15,826 bases of DNA from Ruminococcaceae bacterium UBA1425 (GCA_002329365.1 DCUB01000049.1:1-15826); one strand, 5' to 3'; positions 1-7,613 are shown, numbered from the stretch's first letter. Translations and numbers: made by a program. Notes: a model not told the origin generated them from the sequence alone.

Positions 1-262
1 CCTGTCATTCTGAGCACAGCGAAGAATCTAAGGCAAGATCCTTCGGCGCGGTGCGCCTCAGGATGACAAAGGGGAAAAAACCTGTCATTCTGAGCACAGC
101 GAAGAACCTAAAAGATCCTTCGGCGCTGTGCGCCTCAGGATGACAAAGGGGGAAAAACCTGTCATTCTGAGCGCAGCGAAGAATCTAAAAGATCCTTCGG
201 CGCGGTGCGCCTCAGGATGACAAAAGGGAAAAAACCTGTCATTCTGAGCACAGCGAAGAATC
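1..262. repeat. Tandem array of 77-80 bp hairpin repeats (about 3.4 copies)
   Basis: Three nearly identical units start at 1, 81 and 158 (lengths 80, 77, 77), and a fourth partial unit starts at 235 and fades out near 262. Each begins CCTGTCATTCTGAGC and ends CTCAGGATGACAAAGG plus an A-rich spacer. Within a unit, TGTCATTCTGAG pairs with CTCAGGATGACA (one G-T wobble), and GAAGAATCT pairs with AGATCCTTC nearer the centre, so each unit can fold as one long imperfect hairpin. Units differ by a few substitutions and a short AAGGC insertion in unit 1. There is no coding potential. Half-copies of the same repeat occur at 11368-11405 and 15805-15817, so it is a dispersed family that happens to be tandem here. 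It lies downstream of the terminator at 286-318. The function is unknown. Confidence 0.9.
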
Positions 263-285
263 TTTTTATTGCCCCGCGACAGAAC

Positions 286-318
286 AAAAAAACAGCGCGC
301 CGGAAAATCGGCGCGCTG
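286..318 (-). terminator. Rho-independent terminator of the M28 peptidase gene
   Basis: A perfect 10 bp stem, CAGCGCGCCG (293-302) with CGGCGCGCTG (309-318), encloses a 6-base loop. On the minus strand it is followed directly by seven U residues (A-run 286-292). It starts 28 bases after the stop codon of the peptidase gene. It therefore ends minus-strand transcription before the repeat array. Confidence 0.9.
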
Positions 319-345
319 AACTATTAATTGATAAATATTACAAAA

Positions 346-1608
346 TTACTTCGCTCTTGTCTTTTCGTACTTTCCGATTCCGCCGTTTTCGTCATAAAGC
401 CTTGCCGCTTCAAGACAGATTTCAAGCGAAAGCTCAATACATTCGGGGCTGATGTTGTCAAACGTGTCGAGTCTTGTGTGGTAATATGTTTTCGGGTCGT
501 GGTTTACTCCGCAGAATCCCGCGGAGCGTATGCCGTACATTGAAAAGCCCTCGGCGTCGACGGCTCCGGGATAGACAGCAGCGCACGGCATATCAACGCC
601 CACGTTTTTACCCGCCTCATGCAGCAGGTCTCCGACGGCCTCGCAGTTATGTACCGTTCCAGTACAGCCTCTTGTGTAGACCATGAGCTGTTCGATTTCG
701 CGCATTGTGTCCATTGAAATGAACACCGTTTCTATACCCTTTAGCTCCTTCTGATGCTTCTTCGCGAATGCCTTTGCGCCCCGTAGGCCCGCTTCCTCGG
801 AGCCGGAGATAAGGCAGCCGACCTCGGTGTTCTCATAGCGGAAGCCGCTGTCGGACATCTCCTTCAAAACGCCCATGGCTATGTAGCAGGCGGAAAGGTT
901 GTCGTTCGCGCCGTCTACTATAACCCTCCAGTTGATAAAGAACATAATGGCTATTCCGAAGGGAATGAAGCAAAGAAGAACTATGCCCATCACCTTCCAG
1001 CCGCCTTCAATGGCGGGCGCGCCGTCTGTAAGCGTCTTAATCATCAGGGAAATGTTTATAAACGCCGAAACGAACATGCCGACGACTGAGCCCATAATTA
1101 CGGGGGCAAGCGTTTTTATCTGACCGTGGAGCGAATATGTCCACTCGTAAGCGGCGTCCGCGTGACCGCCGAAAATAATGCGTCTTTTTACTTCGCCGGA
1201 GGGCTTGCGAACCGCGTAAACATTTCGCGAGATATGCTTCGGGAAAATGAAATCTACAAGCTCGCGGTAAAAAAGAAATTCCACAACAAACATCAGCATG
1301 GCGAGCAGCGTAAGAACAACGCCGATAACGCTGAACCATTTTGAGGTTTCGCTGAACCAGTATAAAGCGATTGACGCAAGAAAGAAAACGGCTGCAATCG
1401 GAATAAACCCCATAAATGCCGACGGGTGAACGGTGAAGTCCTCCATAATGACCTCGTCGGAAATCTTTTCAAGCTCTTTTTTGAAGTATTCCTGCGCGTC
1501 CCTTTCGGACTGTGTGCCGGGCGCTCTCTTTTTGAATGTTTCGCAAACATGCCTGATACCTTGCAGCATGTATTCCTTTGTGCTTTGCTTAATCTGATGT
1601 TTTCCCAT
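346..1608 (-). CDS. Membrane-embedded M28 family zinc peptidase
   Basis: A 420-residue protein with the metal-site pattern of family M28 aminopeptidases: GGHAD (H149, D151), GANDN (D236), the GSEE pair (E271 probable general base, E272 ligand), D300 in the SMDTM segment and H377 in YYHTR. By family knowledge it hydrolyses N-terminal residues or small peptides with two zinc ions. Four hydrophobic segments lie at about 64-84, 92-115, 168-190 and 206-227. The last two fall between H149/D151 and D236, inside the catalytic domain. Hydrophobicity alone places both catalytic halves on the same membrane side as the N terminus, probably cytoplasmic. No signal peptide is seen. The ATG at 1606-1608 has a GGGAG site 7 bases upstream. 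A strong terminator follows at 286-318. The gene lies 102 bases downstream of the DHHW gene and may be partly co-transcribed with it. The substrate is unknown. Confidence 0.85.
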   Translation of the reverse strand: MGKHQIKQSTKEYMLQGIRHVCETFKKRAPGTQSERDAQEYFKKELEKISDEVIMEDFTVHPSAFMGFIPIAAVFFLASIALYWFSETSKWFSVIGVVLTLLAMLMFVVEFLFYRELVDFIFPKHISRNVYAVRKPSGEVKRRIIFGGHADAAYEWTYSLHGQIKTLAPVIMGSVVGMFVSAFINISLMIKTLTDGAPAIEGGWKVMGIVLLCFIPFGIAIMFFINWRVIVDGANDNLSACYIAMGVLKEMSDSGFRYENTEVGCLISGSEEAGLRGAKAFAKKHQKELKGIETVFISMDTMREIEQLMVYTRGCTGTVHNCEAVGDLLHEAGKNVGVDMPCAAVYPGAVDAEGFSMYGIRSAGFCGVNHDPKTYYHTRLDTFDNISPECIELSLEICLEAARLYDENGGIGKYEKTRAK

Positions 1609-1670
1609 AGCATATCTCCCGTTTATAAAAAAATTTTATCACCAAACATACAATACACAGCCTGTAACAG

Positions 1671-1676
1671 AGTATA
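1671..1676 (-). promoter_or_regulatory. Possible -10 box ahead of the M28 peptidase gene
   Basis: The minus strand reads TATACT here, five of six matches to the bacterial -10 consensus, about 63 bases before the start codon. No convincing -35 hexamer lies 16-18 bases upstream, where the sequence is only AT-rich. The site would allow separate expression of the peptidase from the upstream envelope cassette. This is a weak call. Confidence 0.25.
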
Positions 1677-1710
1677 TTGAAATTTTAAAAGGATAATTCC
1701 TATATATACA

Positions 1711-2853
1711 TTAATTAAGCCAGACAAAATTTGAATCGTTGACGATATTGTCTACTCCGTAAATAACAAGCATGCTGTCTATGCCGTATCTGCCGATAAG
1801 CTCTGAAACGGCTTTTGTTCTGTAATGGCGAAGGTCTGCCATAACAACCGTGCGGAAGCTCTGGGCGAGCATTGTCGCTACGGTGTTAGCGTAGGAATCC
1901 TTAAGCAGCAGCAGCGAGCCGCCGGGGACATTTTCATTAGTGATTACCGTCAGACCGTGATTGCCGTCAAGAAAAGTGGGGTACATGTCGTATTCTGAAA
2001 GGTGGCTTTCAAAGAAAAGGCTGTCGTATTTGACAGGCTTTTTGCCGGTATCGGTAATCGTTACCGAAAGGCTGCTGCCGTCAATACTCCACAGCTCCAG
2101 CATATCGGGCTTAGAGAGCCACATTGCCGCCTTTGAATATGTTGTGCCGTAAAAGCCCGGAACGCTGCGGACAGTAAACGCGTCTGCCGGAACGGGAGCT
2201 TTTCCGGCTGCCTTCATGAACCGTGAATATGCAAGGTAAGCGCCGCCGCTCGTCCAGTGGTGGTCTGTCTTATAATAAAGCTGAACGTTATCCTTATTTT
2301 CGTTGAAAACGGAGCAGATGTCAACGGTTTTATAGCATCCGGCAACATCCGAGTATATTTTGCCGATAATATCGCCGTCGTTATATTCCCTGTGTACGCG
2401 CGGCAGCCTGCCGTTTAAAACATAGCCCGCGGACGGGACAATCATCATATATGAGTCGAGGCTGTTGTCTTGAGAAAAGCTTTTTAACATTTCGAGATTG
2501 CGGGAGAGGCTCGCCTCATCGTATTTTACCGGCTCGTCAATAAAATAACCGTCGCAGTGATAAACTCCGTCCACGCCGTTTCGGCCGGTTGCCGCGTCAA
2601 AGTACGAGCCGACAGCAACAAAAAAGTTCCTCAGCGGAAAATGGTCCTGAAGATATTTTTCAAGCCCGTCTTCAAAGCTGCCGTCAGCAACCGATGAAAA
2701 GGACAGGGCGGGGAAAGACGCCAGAGACCGCTTTTCGCGCTCTGAAAAATCTTTTTCGGGAATAAAAATAATAGCAAGCAGCACCGCGACCAAAAGGACA
2801 CAGAACAAACTTGCCAATGCCTGACGGCTTCGGATTATGTGTTTATCGTTCAT
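1711..2853 (-). CDS. DHHW family protein (AlgJ/AlgX-like SGNH fold, membrane-anchored)
   Basis: A 380-residue protein with one N-terminal hydrophobic segment (about 13-32) that should act as an uncleaved anchor or signal, followed by an extracytoplasmic domain. The diagnostic motif is KTDHHWTSGG (D197 to W200), with a later LLLLKDSYAN segment carrying a likely nucleophile S320. This matches the permuted Ser/Asp/His arrangement of AlgJ/AlgX-type polysaccharide O-acetylation proteins and the Firmicute DHHW family. The inferred role is acyl transfer to, or removal from, a surface glycan. It starts with ATG 11 bases after the DUF4358 stop, with no strong ribosome site, which suggests translational coupling. 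It is the last gene of the SGNH-DUF4358-DHHW cassette. No MBOAT partner lies within the window, and no clear terminator follows in the 102-base gap. Confidence 0.85.
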   Translation of the reverse strand: MNDKHIIRSRQALASLFCVLLVAVLLAIIFIPEKDFSEREKRSLASFPALSFSSVADGSFEDGLEKYLQDHFPLRNFFVAVGSYFDAATGRNGVDGVYHCDGYFIDEPVKYDEASLSRNLEMLKSFSQDNSLDSYMMIVPSAGYVLNGRLPRVHREYNDGDIIGKIYSDVAGCYKTVDICSVFNENKDNVQLYYKTDHHWTSGGAYLAYSRFMKAAGKAPVPADAFTVRSVPGFYGTTYSKAAMWLSKPDMLELWSIDGSSLSVTITDTGKKPVKYDSLFFESHLSEYDMYPTFLDGNHGLTVITNENVPGGSLLLLKDSYANTVATMLAQSFRTVVMADLRHYRTKAVSELIGRYGIDSMLVIYGVDNIVNDSNFVWLN

Positions 2854-2864
2854 ATCGGTTAAGC

Positions 2865-3383
2865 TCAGATATAATCCTTTATAAATTCTGCCGCGGCGGC
2901 GTTATCGGCCGAAACGCAGACAACAACAAAACCGCTTCCGGAGTACACGACGGCGCTGTCGAGCTTCGGAACCTCCTTTGGCGCGTAGGAGGAATAGCCT
3001 TCGGTCTGCTTTGCAATGCGCGCGTTGGTGGCTTCGATTATCACGTCGGCAGTACAGGAATCGTTGACTTCAAAAACGGCAAGCTCCTCGGGAGTCGCAC
3101 CCGTGCTTACGTATATGGCGCAGTCGCCGCAGTACTCGGAGGGAAGCCCGTATATTTTTATGACGGACGCGGACGGAACCTTCGTCATCATATCGTCGAA
3201 CTTTGTGTTTGAATAAATAAGGTCGGCAAGTGTTCCGGCGTCAAACTGCTGTGACGAAGTGCCGTCTTTCGTTGTTGCGTCGGTTTTAATCACCGCGTCG
3301 GTGCAGCCGGACAGCAGTAAAACAATAAAAAGGAATGAAAAAGCAAGCAGCCATACTTTTTTCAAAATCAACCAACCTTTCAA
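2865..3383 (-). CDS. DUF4358 lipoprotein
   Basis: A 172-residue predicted lipoprotein. A basic start and hydrophobic core are followed by a LLLSGC lipobox with C27 as the lipidated residue (numbered from the TTG at 3383). The mature part resembles DUF4358 proteins: the segment IYVSTGATPEELAVFE, the KEVPKLDSAVV stretch and a short C-terminal beta region. The biochemical role of DUF4358 is not known, but the family recurs beside MBOAT and DHHW genes in Firmicutes, so a part in surface-polymer acylation is inferred. The start is ambiguous. TTG 3381-3383 overlaps the upstream stop by four bases (TTGA), typical of coupled translation. TTG 3363-3365 has an AAAGG site 10 bases upstream and would give a more compact signal peptide (MKKVW...). 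Confidence 0.85.
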   Translation of the reverse strand: MKGWLILKKVWLLAFSFLFIVLLLSGCTDAVIKTDATTKDGTSSQQFDAGTLADLIYSNTKFDDMMTKVPSASVIKIYGLPSEYCGDCAIYVSTGATPEELAVFEVNDSCTADVIIEATNARIAKQTEGYSSYAPKEVPKLDSAVVYSGSGFVVVCVSADNAAAAEFIKDYI

Positions 3384-4237
3384 CTTAATTCTGTAAACGC
3401 GGAGATATCCATCGCATCGGTTTCGGAGCTTTTTTCGGCTTCGGTTTCCGACTCGTAGGAAATCACGTCGCGGGGAATTATATTATCGATAAGATAGTTG
3501 ACCCAGATTTTGCAGTAGCCGTAGCTGAAATGCATTCCGTCTGTTGACGCTTCGTCGGGAAGGCTGCCGTCCTCATTAGTGACTGCTTCGGCGGGGTTTA
3601 TAAAATAGACGCCTTCCTTCTTTGACGCGAGCTCGGACAGAAGACTGTTGTATTTTTGTATGTTTTTATTGTTTATACCGTTTTTGTTTGCCCCGGACAC
3701 CTCAGCCGACACGGGGAAGATAGATTCTATATAAATATCGGCGTCGGGAAGAATCCGCCTTGCCTCGTCAATAATCTTTTCGTACTCTTTAATAAAATTC
3801 GCGGGGTACGGCCAGCCGAGCTCGTTTTCTCCGAACATCAGAAAAACCCTGTCGTACTTCTTATTATAAAGGCTGTTTATAAGTATCTTGCCGCTTGCGT
3901 CCGGCTTTAGTACGTTAAGCACAGACAAGCCGACCTTTGTGTAAAAGTCGGCGCCGGGAATCAGCCCGTACAGATTGAGCGCCTCCGCGTGCGAGTTGCC
4001 GATAAAGGCGGAATTGTTAAGGCAGGAGGTATCCTTAAGCTTGTCGTCGGGGCTGTATTCGTTTTTATCATATATAATGTCGGGCTCGGTGATATAAATA
4101 TCGGTCGTAAGCTTCCGCGACTCGGCCTGTGCTATATACTCGGTCTTGGCGGCAGGCATTATAAGACAGACCGACAAAACTGTTGCGGCGACAAAAAAAA
4201 CGGAAACGAATATATCTTTAAAATGAGTGTTGTTCAT
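3380..4237 (-). CDS. SGNH/GDSL-type hydrolase, membrane-anchored
   Basis: A 285-residue protein with a hydrophobic N-terminal segment (about 8-30) acting as anchor or signal. The SGNH blocks are in order: IGNSHAE with nucleophile S82 (block I, N replacing the usual D), GENEL at 136-140 (block III), and TDGMHFS with D233 and H236 completing the triad (block V). By family knowledge this is an extracytoplasmic esterase or acyltransferase. Its position at the head of a cassette with a DUF4358 lipoprotein and a DHHW protein points to acetyl-group handling on a cell-surface polymer. The acidic, serine-rich C-terminal tail (about 262-285) looks unstructured. The ATG at 4235-4237 has a GGAGAG site upstream, and a good promoter lies at 4277-4305. 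The stop codon overlaps the next gene's start by four bases. Confidence 0.85.
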   Translation of the reverse strand: MNNTHFKDIFVSVFFVAATVLSVCLIMPAAKTEYIAQAESRKLTTDIYITEPDIIYDKNEYSPDDKLKDTSCLNNSAFIGNSHAEALNLYGLIPGADFYTKVGLSVLNVLKPDASGKILINSLYNKKYDRVFLMFGENELGWPYPANFIKEYEKIIDEARRILPDADIYIESIFPVSAEVSGANKNGINNKNIQKYNSLLSELASKKEGVYFINPAEAVTNEDGSLPDEASTDGMHFSYGYCKIWVNYLIDNIIPRDVISYESETEAEKSSETDAMDISAFTELS

Positions 4238-4276
4238 TTAATACTCTCCGAACTGCATATATATGTATCACCGAAT

Positions 4277-4305
4277 ATTTTACTACATAGTTCAGTCAAA
4301 GTCAA
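4277..4305 (-). promoter_or_regulatory. Sigma-70-type promoter of the SGNH-DUF4358-DHHW cassette
   Basis: On the minus strand, TTGACT (4300-4305) and TAAAAT (4277-4282) are separated by exactly 17 bases, each five of six to consensus. Transcription would start near 4270, giving a leader of about 33 bases with a GGAGAG ribosome site before the ATG at 4237. No extended operator is evident. Confidence 0.7.
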
Positions 4306-4379
4306 CAATTTTCGACTGTTTGAGTTATCCAATTTTACGAAGAATCAGGCGAAATTTACTTTTATTTTATATCATTTTG

Positions 4380-4388
4380 TGTTAGAAT
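4380..4388 (+). promoter_or_regulatory. Extended -10 promoter of the aldolase operon
   Basis: The plus strand carries TGT-TAGAAT, an extended -10 (TGN plus TAGAAT). The -35 region is poor (TTTATT at 4361-4366 with a 16-base spacer). The predicted start is near 4395, leaving a leader of about 29 bases. Together with the minus-strand promoter at 4277-4305 this forms a divergent control region of 186 bases. Confidence 0.4.
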
Positions 4389-4423
4389 GTAGCATATACA
4401 TATTATTTGACGGGAGTACGGGA

Positions 4424-5530
4424 ATGATACTTGAAACATTGACAAGGTTTTCGAACAAATTCGGCTCCGACGGCGAGCTTGTGCTTGCAGGGGGAGGAAA
4501 CACGTCGGCAAAGGAAGACGGCGTTTTATATGTCAAAGGGTCGGGTACTTCGCTTGCGACGATAACAGCCGACGGCTTTGTTAAAATGGACAGGAGCCTG
4601 CTTTCGCGGATGCTAAAAAAGGAGTACCCCGCGGGCGACAGAGAGCGCGAGGCGGAGGCTTTAAAGGAACTTATGGCGGTCCGTCTGCCGTCCGAAATGT
4701 CAAAAAGGCCGAGCGTCGAAACGCTTCTGCACAACCTTTTTCCGCAACGTTATGTCCTGCACCTTCATCCTGCCATAGTAAACGGGCTTACATGCGCCAA
4801 AAACGGCGAGAACGAGGCAAAAAGGCTGTTCGGAGAGGACGTTTTGTGGATAGGTCTTTGCAAGCCGGGCTATGTTCTTTCAAAGCTGTGCTGCGAAAAA
4901 ATGGAGGATTACAAGACGAAAAACGGGCGCGACGTTTCGGTGATGCTTTTGCAGAACCACGGAATATTCGTCGCCGCCGACAGCGAAACGGAGCTTGAAG
5001 CAAAGCTTAACACCGTTATCGGAACACTGAAGGCGCAGCTTAAGGAAACACCCGACATGTCGCCGCAGCAAGGCGAAAACGAACTTGCGGAAAAATACAA
5101 GTCAAAAATCATCACGTTATACGAAAGCCGCCCGACGGTAATTTATGACGGGAACGCGCAGGCGGCATCATTTGCGCAAAGCCGCAGCGACGCCGGGCCT
5201 CTTTTAAAGCCCTTCACGCCGGACCATATCGTCTACTGCAGAGCTCATCCGCTTTTTTCGGATTCGGTTGAAGCGTTAGACAGCGATTTCGCGGGGTACA
5301 GAGCGGCGCACGGATATCCGCCCAAAATCATAATAGCAAAAGGTCTGGGCTTTTTTGCCGTAGCCGAAAACGGCAAACAGGCGGAAACGGCGCGGCTGCT
5401 GTTTAACGACGCTATTAAAATCGCGGTTTATTCAAAAAGCTTCGGCGGCGCGCTCCACATGACAGACGAGCTTACCGATTTTATTATAAACTGGGAAGTC
5501 GAGTCTTACAGAAGCAGCCAGAACAACTAA
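4424..5530 (+). CDS. Class II aldolase/adducin family protein, RhaD/YuxG-like aldolase half
   Basis: A 368-residue protein. The N-terminal two-thirds is a class II aldolase domain: GGGNTS (23-28), KGSG (38-41) for phosphate binding, E99 in SVETLLH, metal ligands H113 and H115 in HLHPA, and H179 in LQNHGI. Such enzymes cleave or form a C-C bond in a sugar phosphate, usually yielding DHAP plus an aldehyde. The C-terminal part (about 225-368, with FTPDHIVYC and KGLGFFAV) is not part of small aldolases. It matches the linker region of the fused rhamnulose-1-phosphate aldolase/dehydrogenase family, suggesting this is the aldolase half of a split bifunctional enzyme. The ATG at 4424 was chosen because GGGAG lies 7 bases upstream and the promoter overlaps any longer reading. 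It is the first gene of a three-gene operon. The true substrate is unproven. Confidence 0.85.
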   Translation: MILETLTRFSNKFGSDGELVLAGGGNTSAKEDGVLYVKGSGTSLATITADGFVKMDRSLLSRMLKKEYPAGDREREAEALKELMAVRLPSEMSKRPSVETLLHNLFPQRYVLHLHPAIVNGLTCAKNGENEAKRLFGEDVLWIGLCKPGYVLSKLCCEKMEDYKTKNGRDVSVMLLQNHGIFVAADSETELEAKLNTVIGTLKAQLKETPDMSPQQGENELAEKYKSKIITLYESRPTVIYDGNAQAASFAQSRSDAGPLLKPFTPDHIVYCRAHPLFSDSVEALDSDFAGYRAAHGYPPKIIIAKGLGFFAVAENGKQAETARLLFNDAIKIAVYSKSFGGALHMTDELTDFIINWEVESYRSSQNN

Positions 5531-5553
5531 CACAACGAAAGCAAGTGATATAT

Positions 5554-6435
5554 ATGACATTGGAACAGGCAAAGGAAGCAGCGCGGCAAAACGTGAACAA
5601 CCGCATAAAGACGGAAGGCAGGCTGTCGGGAAAAATCGCAATCGTAACGGGCAGCGCGCAGGGCTTTGGCTTAGGTATAGCGCGGGAGATGTACAAAAAC
5701 GGCGCGTCTGTCGTAATAGCTGACCTGCCCGCACAGCGCGAAGCCGCCGAAGGCGTGGCGGCGGAGCTTGGCGAAAGAGCGGTGTTCATACCCGTTGACG
5801 TTTCGGACGAAGCGTCGGTTAAAAATTTGGTCTGCGATACAGTCGAACGGTTCGGCGGCCTTGACATAATGGTGTCAAACGCAGGAGTGGCAAAGGCGGG
5901 TTCTGTTTGTGACATGGACCTTAAGACCTTTGAGTTTATCGCAAAAATCAACTATACAGGATATTTTCTTTGCGCAAAATATGCTGCCGAAATTATGCTT
6001 GCCGAGTTCGAGGCCGACAAAACGAGATACAGCGACATAATACAGATTAATTCAAAGTCCGGCATTATAGGCTCGAAGAACAATTCCGGCTACTCCGGAA
6101 GCAAATTCGGAGGGATAGGGCTTACTCAAAGCTTAGCGCTTGAGCTGGCGCCTTATCAGATAAAGGTAAATTCCATTTGCCCCGGAAATTTCTACGACGG
6201 CCCGATGTGGTCGGACCCCGAAAAGGGGCTGTTTGTCCAGTATCTGAAAGCAGGCAAGGTTCCGGGCGCCGTCACCGTAGAGGACGTGAAAAAATTTTAT
6301 CTCGCGAAGCAGCCGATGAACACAAGGGGCTGTTTTCCCGCTGACGTCGCCAAGGCGATTTTCTACTGCGTGGAGCAGGAGTTTGAAACAGGTCAGGCAA
6401 TACCCGTCACCGGCGGGCAGGTAATGCTTGCGTAA
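5554..6435 (+). CDS. Short-chain dehydrogenase, sorbitol-6-phosphate 2-dehydrogenase-like
   Basis: A 293-residue classical SDR with an N-terminal extension of about 25 residues. The cofactor motif is TGSAQGFG (32-39), followed by NAG (109-111), N133, a serine in QINSKSG (166-170) and the catalytic pair Y180 and K184 in YSGSK. D57 after the second strand (VVIADLP) favours NAD over NADP. The stretch INSKSGIIGSKNNSGYSGSK and the ending TGGQVM are very like sorbitol-6-phosphate 2-dehydrogenase (SrlD) and the dehydrogenase domain of RhaD/YuxG fusions. The opening MTLEQAKEAA resembles the linker found between aldolase and SDR domains in fused proteins. The start is uncertain: ATG 5554, or GTG 5545 three codons earlier; neither has a strong ribosome site, so coupling to the aldolase gene is likely. 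Confidence 0.85.
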   Translation: MTLEQAKEAARQNVNNRIKTEGRLSGKIAIVTGSAQGFGLGIAREMYKNGASVVIADLPAQREAAEGVAAELGERAVFIPVDVSDEASVKNLVCDTVERFGGLDIMVSNAGVAKAGSVCDMDLKTFEFIAKINYTGYFLCAKYAAEIMLAEFEADKTRYSDIIQINSKSGIIGSKNNSGYSGSKFGGIGLTQSLALELAPYQIKVNSICPGNFYDGPMWSDPEKGLFVQYLKAGKVPGAVTVEDVKKFYLAKQPMNTRGCFPADVAKAIFYCVEQEFETGQAIPVTGGQVMLA

Positions 6436-6446
6436 AGGATGTTATC

Positions 6447-7613
6447 ATGAACGAAATACTTGATTTGCTTAATAAGGGAAAGGCGGAGAACAGGCTCAAA
6501 GCGCTTGCCGATATAATTGTCAAAGAAAAAAATCCGCCCGAAAGGTCGGACCTTTTTGCCAACAACCACATACATACCTTTTATTCGTTTTCGCCATATT
6601 CGCCGACAGCCGCCGTATATTTCGCGCGGGCGGCGTCGCTTAAAACGGCGGGTATAATGGACCACGATTCAATAGCCGGTGCGCGCGAGTTTATTAAAGC
6701 GGGCGAAATTGCTGATGTAGCCACGACGGTGGGGCTTGAATGCAGGGTGAGCGTAGCCGGCACGCCCCTTGAGGGCAGAAGGATAAACAATCCCGACCAG
6801 AAAAGCGTGGCTTACATGGCGCTCCACGGCGTGCCGCACGGTCAGATAGAAAAGCTTCAGCTTCATTTTGCGCCCCTGCGCGAAAGGCGGAACGCACGCA
6901 ACCGCAAAATGACGGAAAACATTAACTCGATTATCCGAAGTTTCGGAATATCGATAGACTTTGACAAAGACGTTCTTCCGATTTCAAAGTATAACGAGGG
7001 CGGAAGCGTTACAGAGCGCCACCTTATCGCGGCTGTGTGCAAAAAAATCCTGTCATCGTTCGGTACCGAACAAACTGTGGATTTCATTGAAAATGAAATG
7101 AAAATACCGCTGAGCGAAAAGCAGAGAAGCCGGCTTTCGGACAGCGGAAATCCTTATATTGAATATGACCTTCTGGGCGTTTTAAAGGCGCAGTTTGTGG
7201 AGCGGATATATGTCCCGGCGACGGACGAGTGCATGCATATTTCAGAGCTGTCGGCACTTGCCAAGGAAACGGGCGCGCTTCTGTGCTACGCCTATCTCGG
7301 CGATGTGGGCGACTCGGTTACGGGCGACAAAAAAAACCAGAAGTTTGAGGATGACTATCTTGACATCCTGTTCGACACGCTGCAGGAGCAGGGGATAGAC
7401 GCCTTAACCTACATGCCGTCGCGAAACACAAAAGAACAGCTTTTGCGTATTCAGAAAATGTGCCGCGAGCGCGGAATAACTGAGATATCGGGCGAGGACA
7501 TAAACTCGCCGCGCCAGAGCTTTATCTGCGGGCAGCTGACACAGCCGCAGTTTAGACACCTGATTGACGCGACGTGGAGCCTGATAGAAAGGGAGCGCAG
7601 GCTGTCAGAATAA
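6447..7613 (+). CDS. PHP-domain metal-dependent phosphoesterase-like protein
   Basis: A 388-residue protein with PHP-superfamily signatures: NHIHTFYS (H41, H43), GIMDHDS (D72, H73, D74) and GLEC (E98). The last motif, usually D-x-H, reads GEDINSP (D351, N353), so one expected metal ligand is Asn. The family hydrolyses phosphomonoesters using two or three metal ions; examples are histidinol phosphatase and polymerase-associated PHP domains. The region from about 120 to 330 is larger than in minimal PHP enzymes and I do not recognise it. AAAGG lies 8 bases before the ATG, and the gene starts 11 bases after the SDR stop, so it belongs to the aldolase-SDR operon and may act on its sugar phosphate. 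Its 3' end overlaps the opposite-strand lplA by 9 bases. Confidence 0.75.
   Translation: MNEILDLLNKGKAENRLKALADIIVKEKNPPERSDLFANNHIHTFYSFSPYSPTAAVYFARAASLKTAGIMDHDSIAGAREFIKAGEIADVATTVGLECRVSVAGTPLEGRRINNPDQKSVAYMALHGVPHGQIEKLQLHFAPLRERRNARNRKMTENINSIIRSFGISIDFDKDVLPISKYNEGGSVTERHLIAAVCKKILSSFGTEQTVDFIENEMKIPLSEKQRSRLSDSGNPYIEYDLLGVLKAQFVERIYVPATDECMHISELSALAKETGALLCYAYLGDVGDSVTGDKKNQKFEDDYLDILFDTLQEQGIDALTYMPSRNTKEQLLRIQKMCRERGITEISGEDINSPRQSFICGQLTQPQFRHLIDATWSLIERERRLSE

Noticed and set aside
1..262. CRISPR array
   Set aside because: The repeating unit is about 77 bp with near-identical sequence throughout, with no short repeats separated by unique spacers and no cas genes.
1686..1703. 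Short inverted repeat AGGA-TAAT-TCCT as terminator of the DHHW gene
   Set aside because: The stem is only 4 bp and AT-rich with no clean U-run, so it is too weak to call.
3989..4423. In-frame upstream extension of the aldolase gene (to 513 residues)
   Set aside because: The added residues resemble no aldolase sequence, overlap the divergent SGNH gene and the promoters, and the ATG at 4424 has a good ribosome site and the expected domain start.
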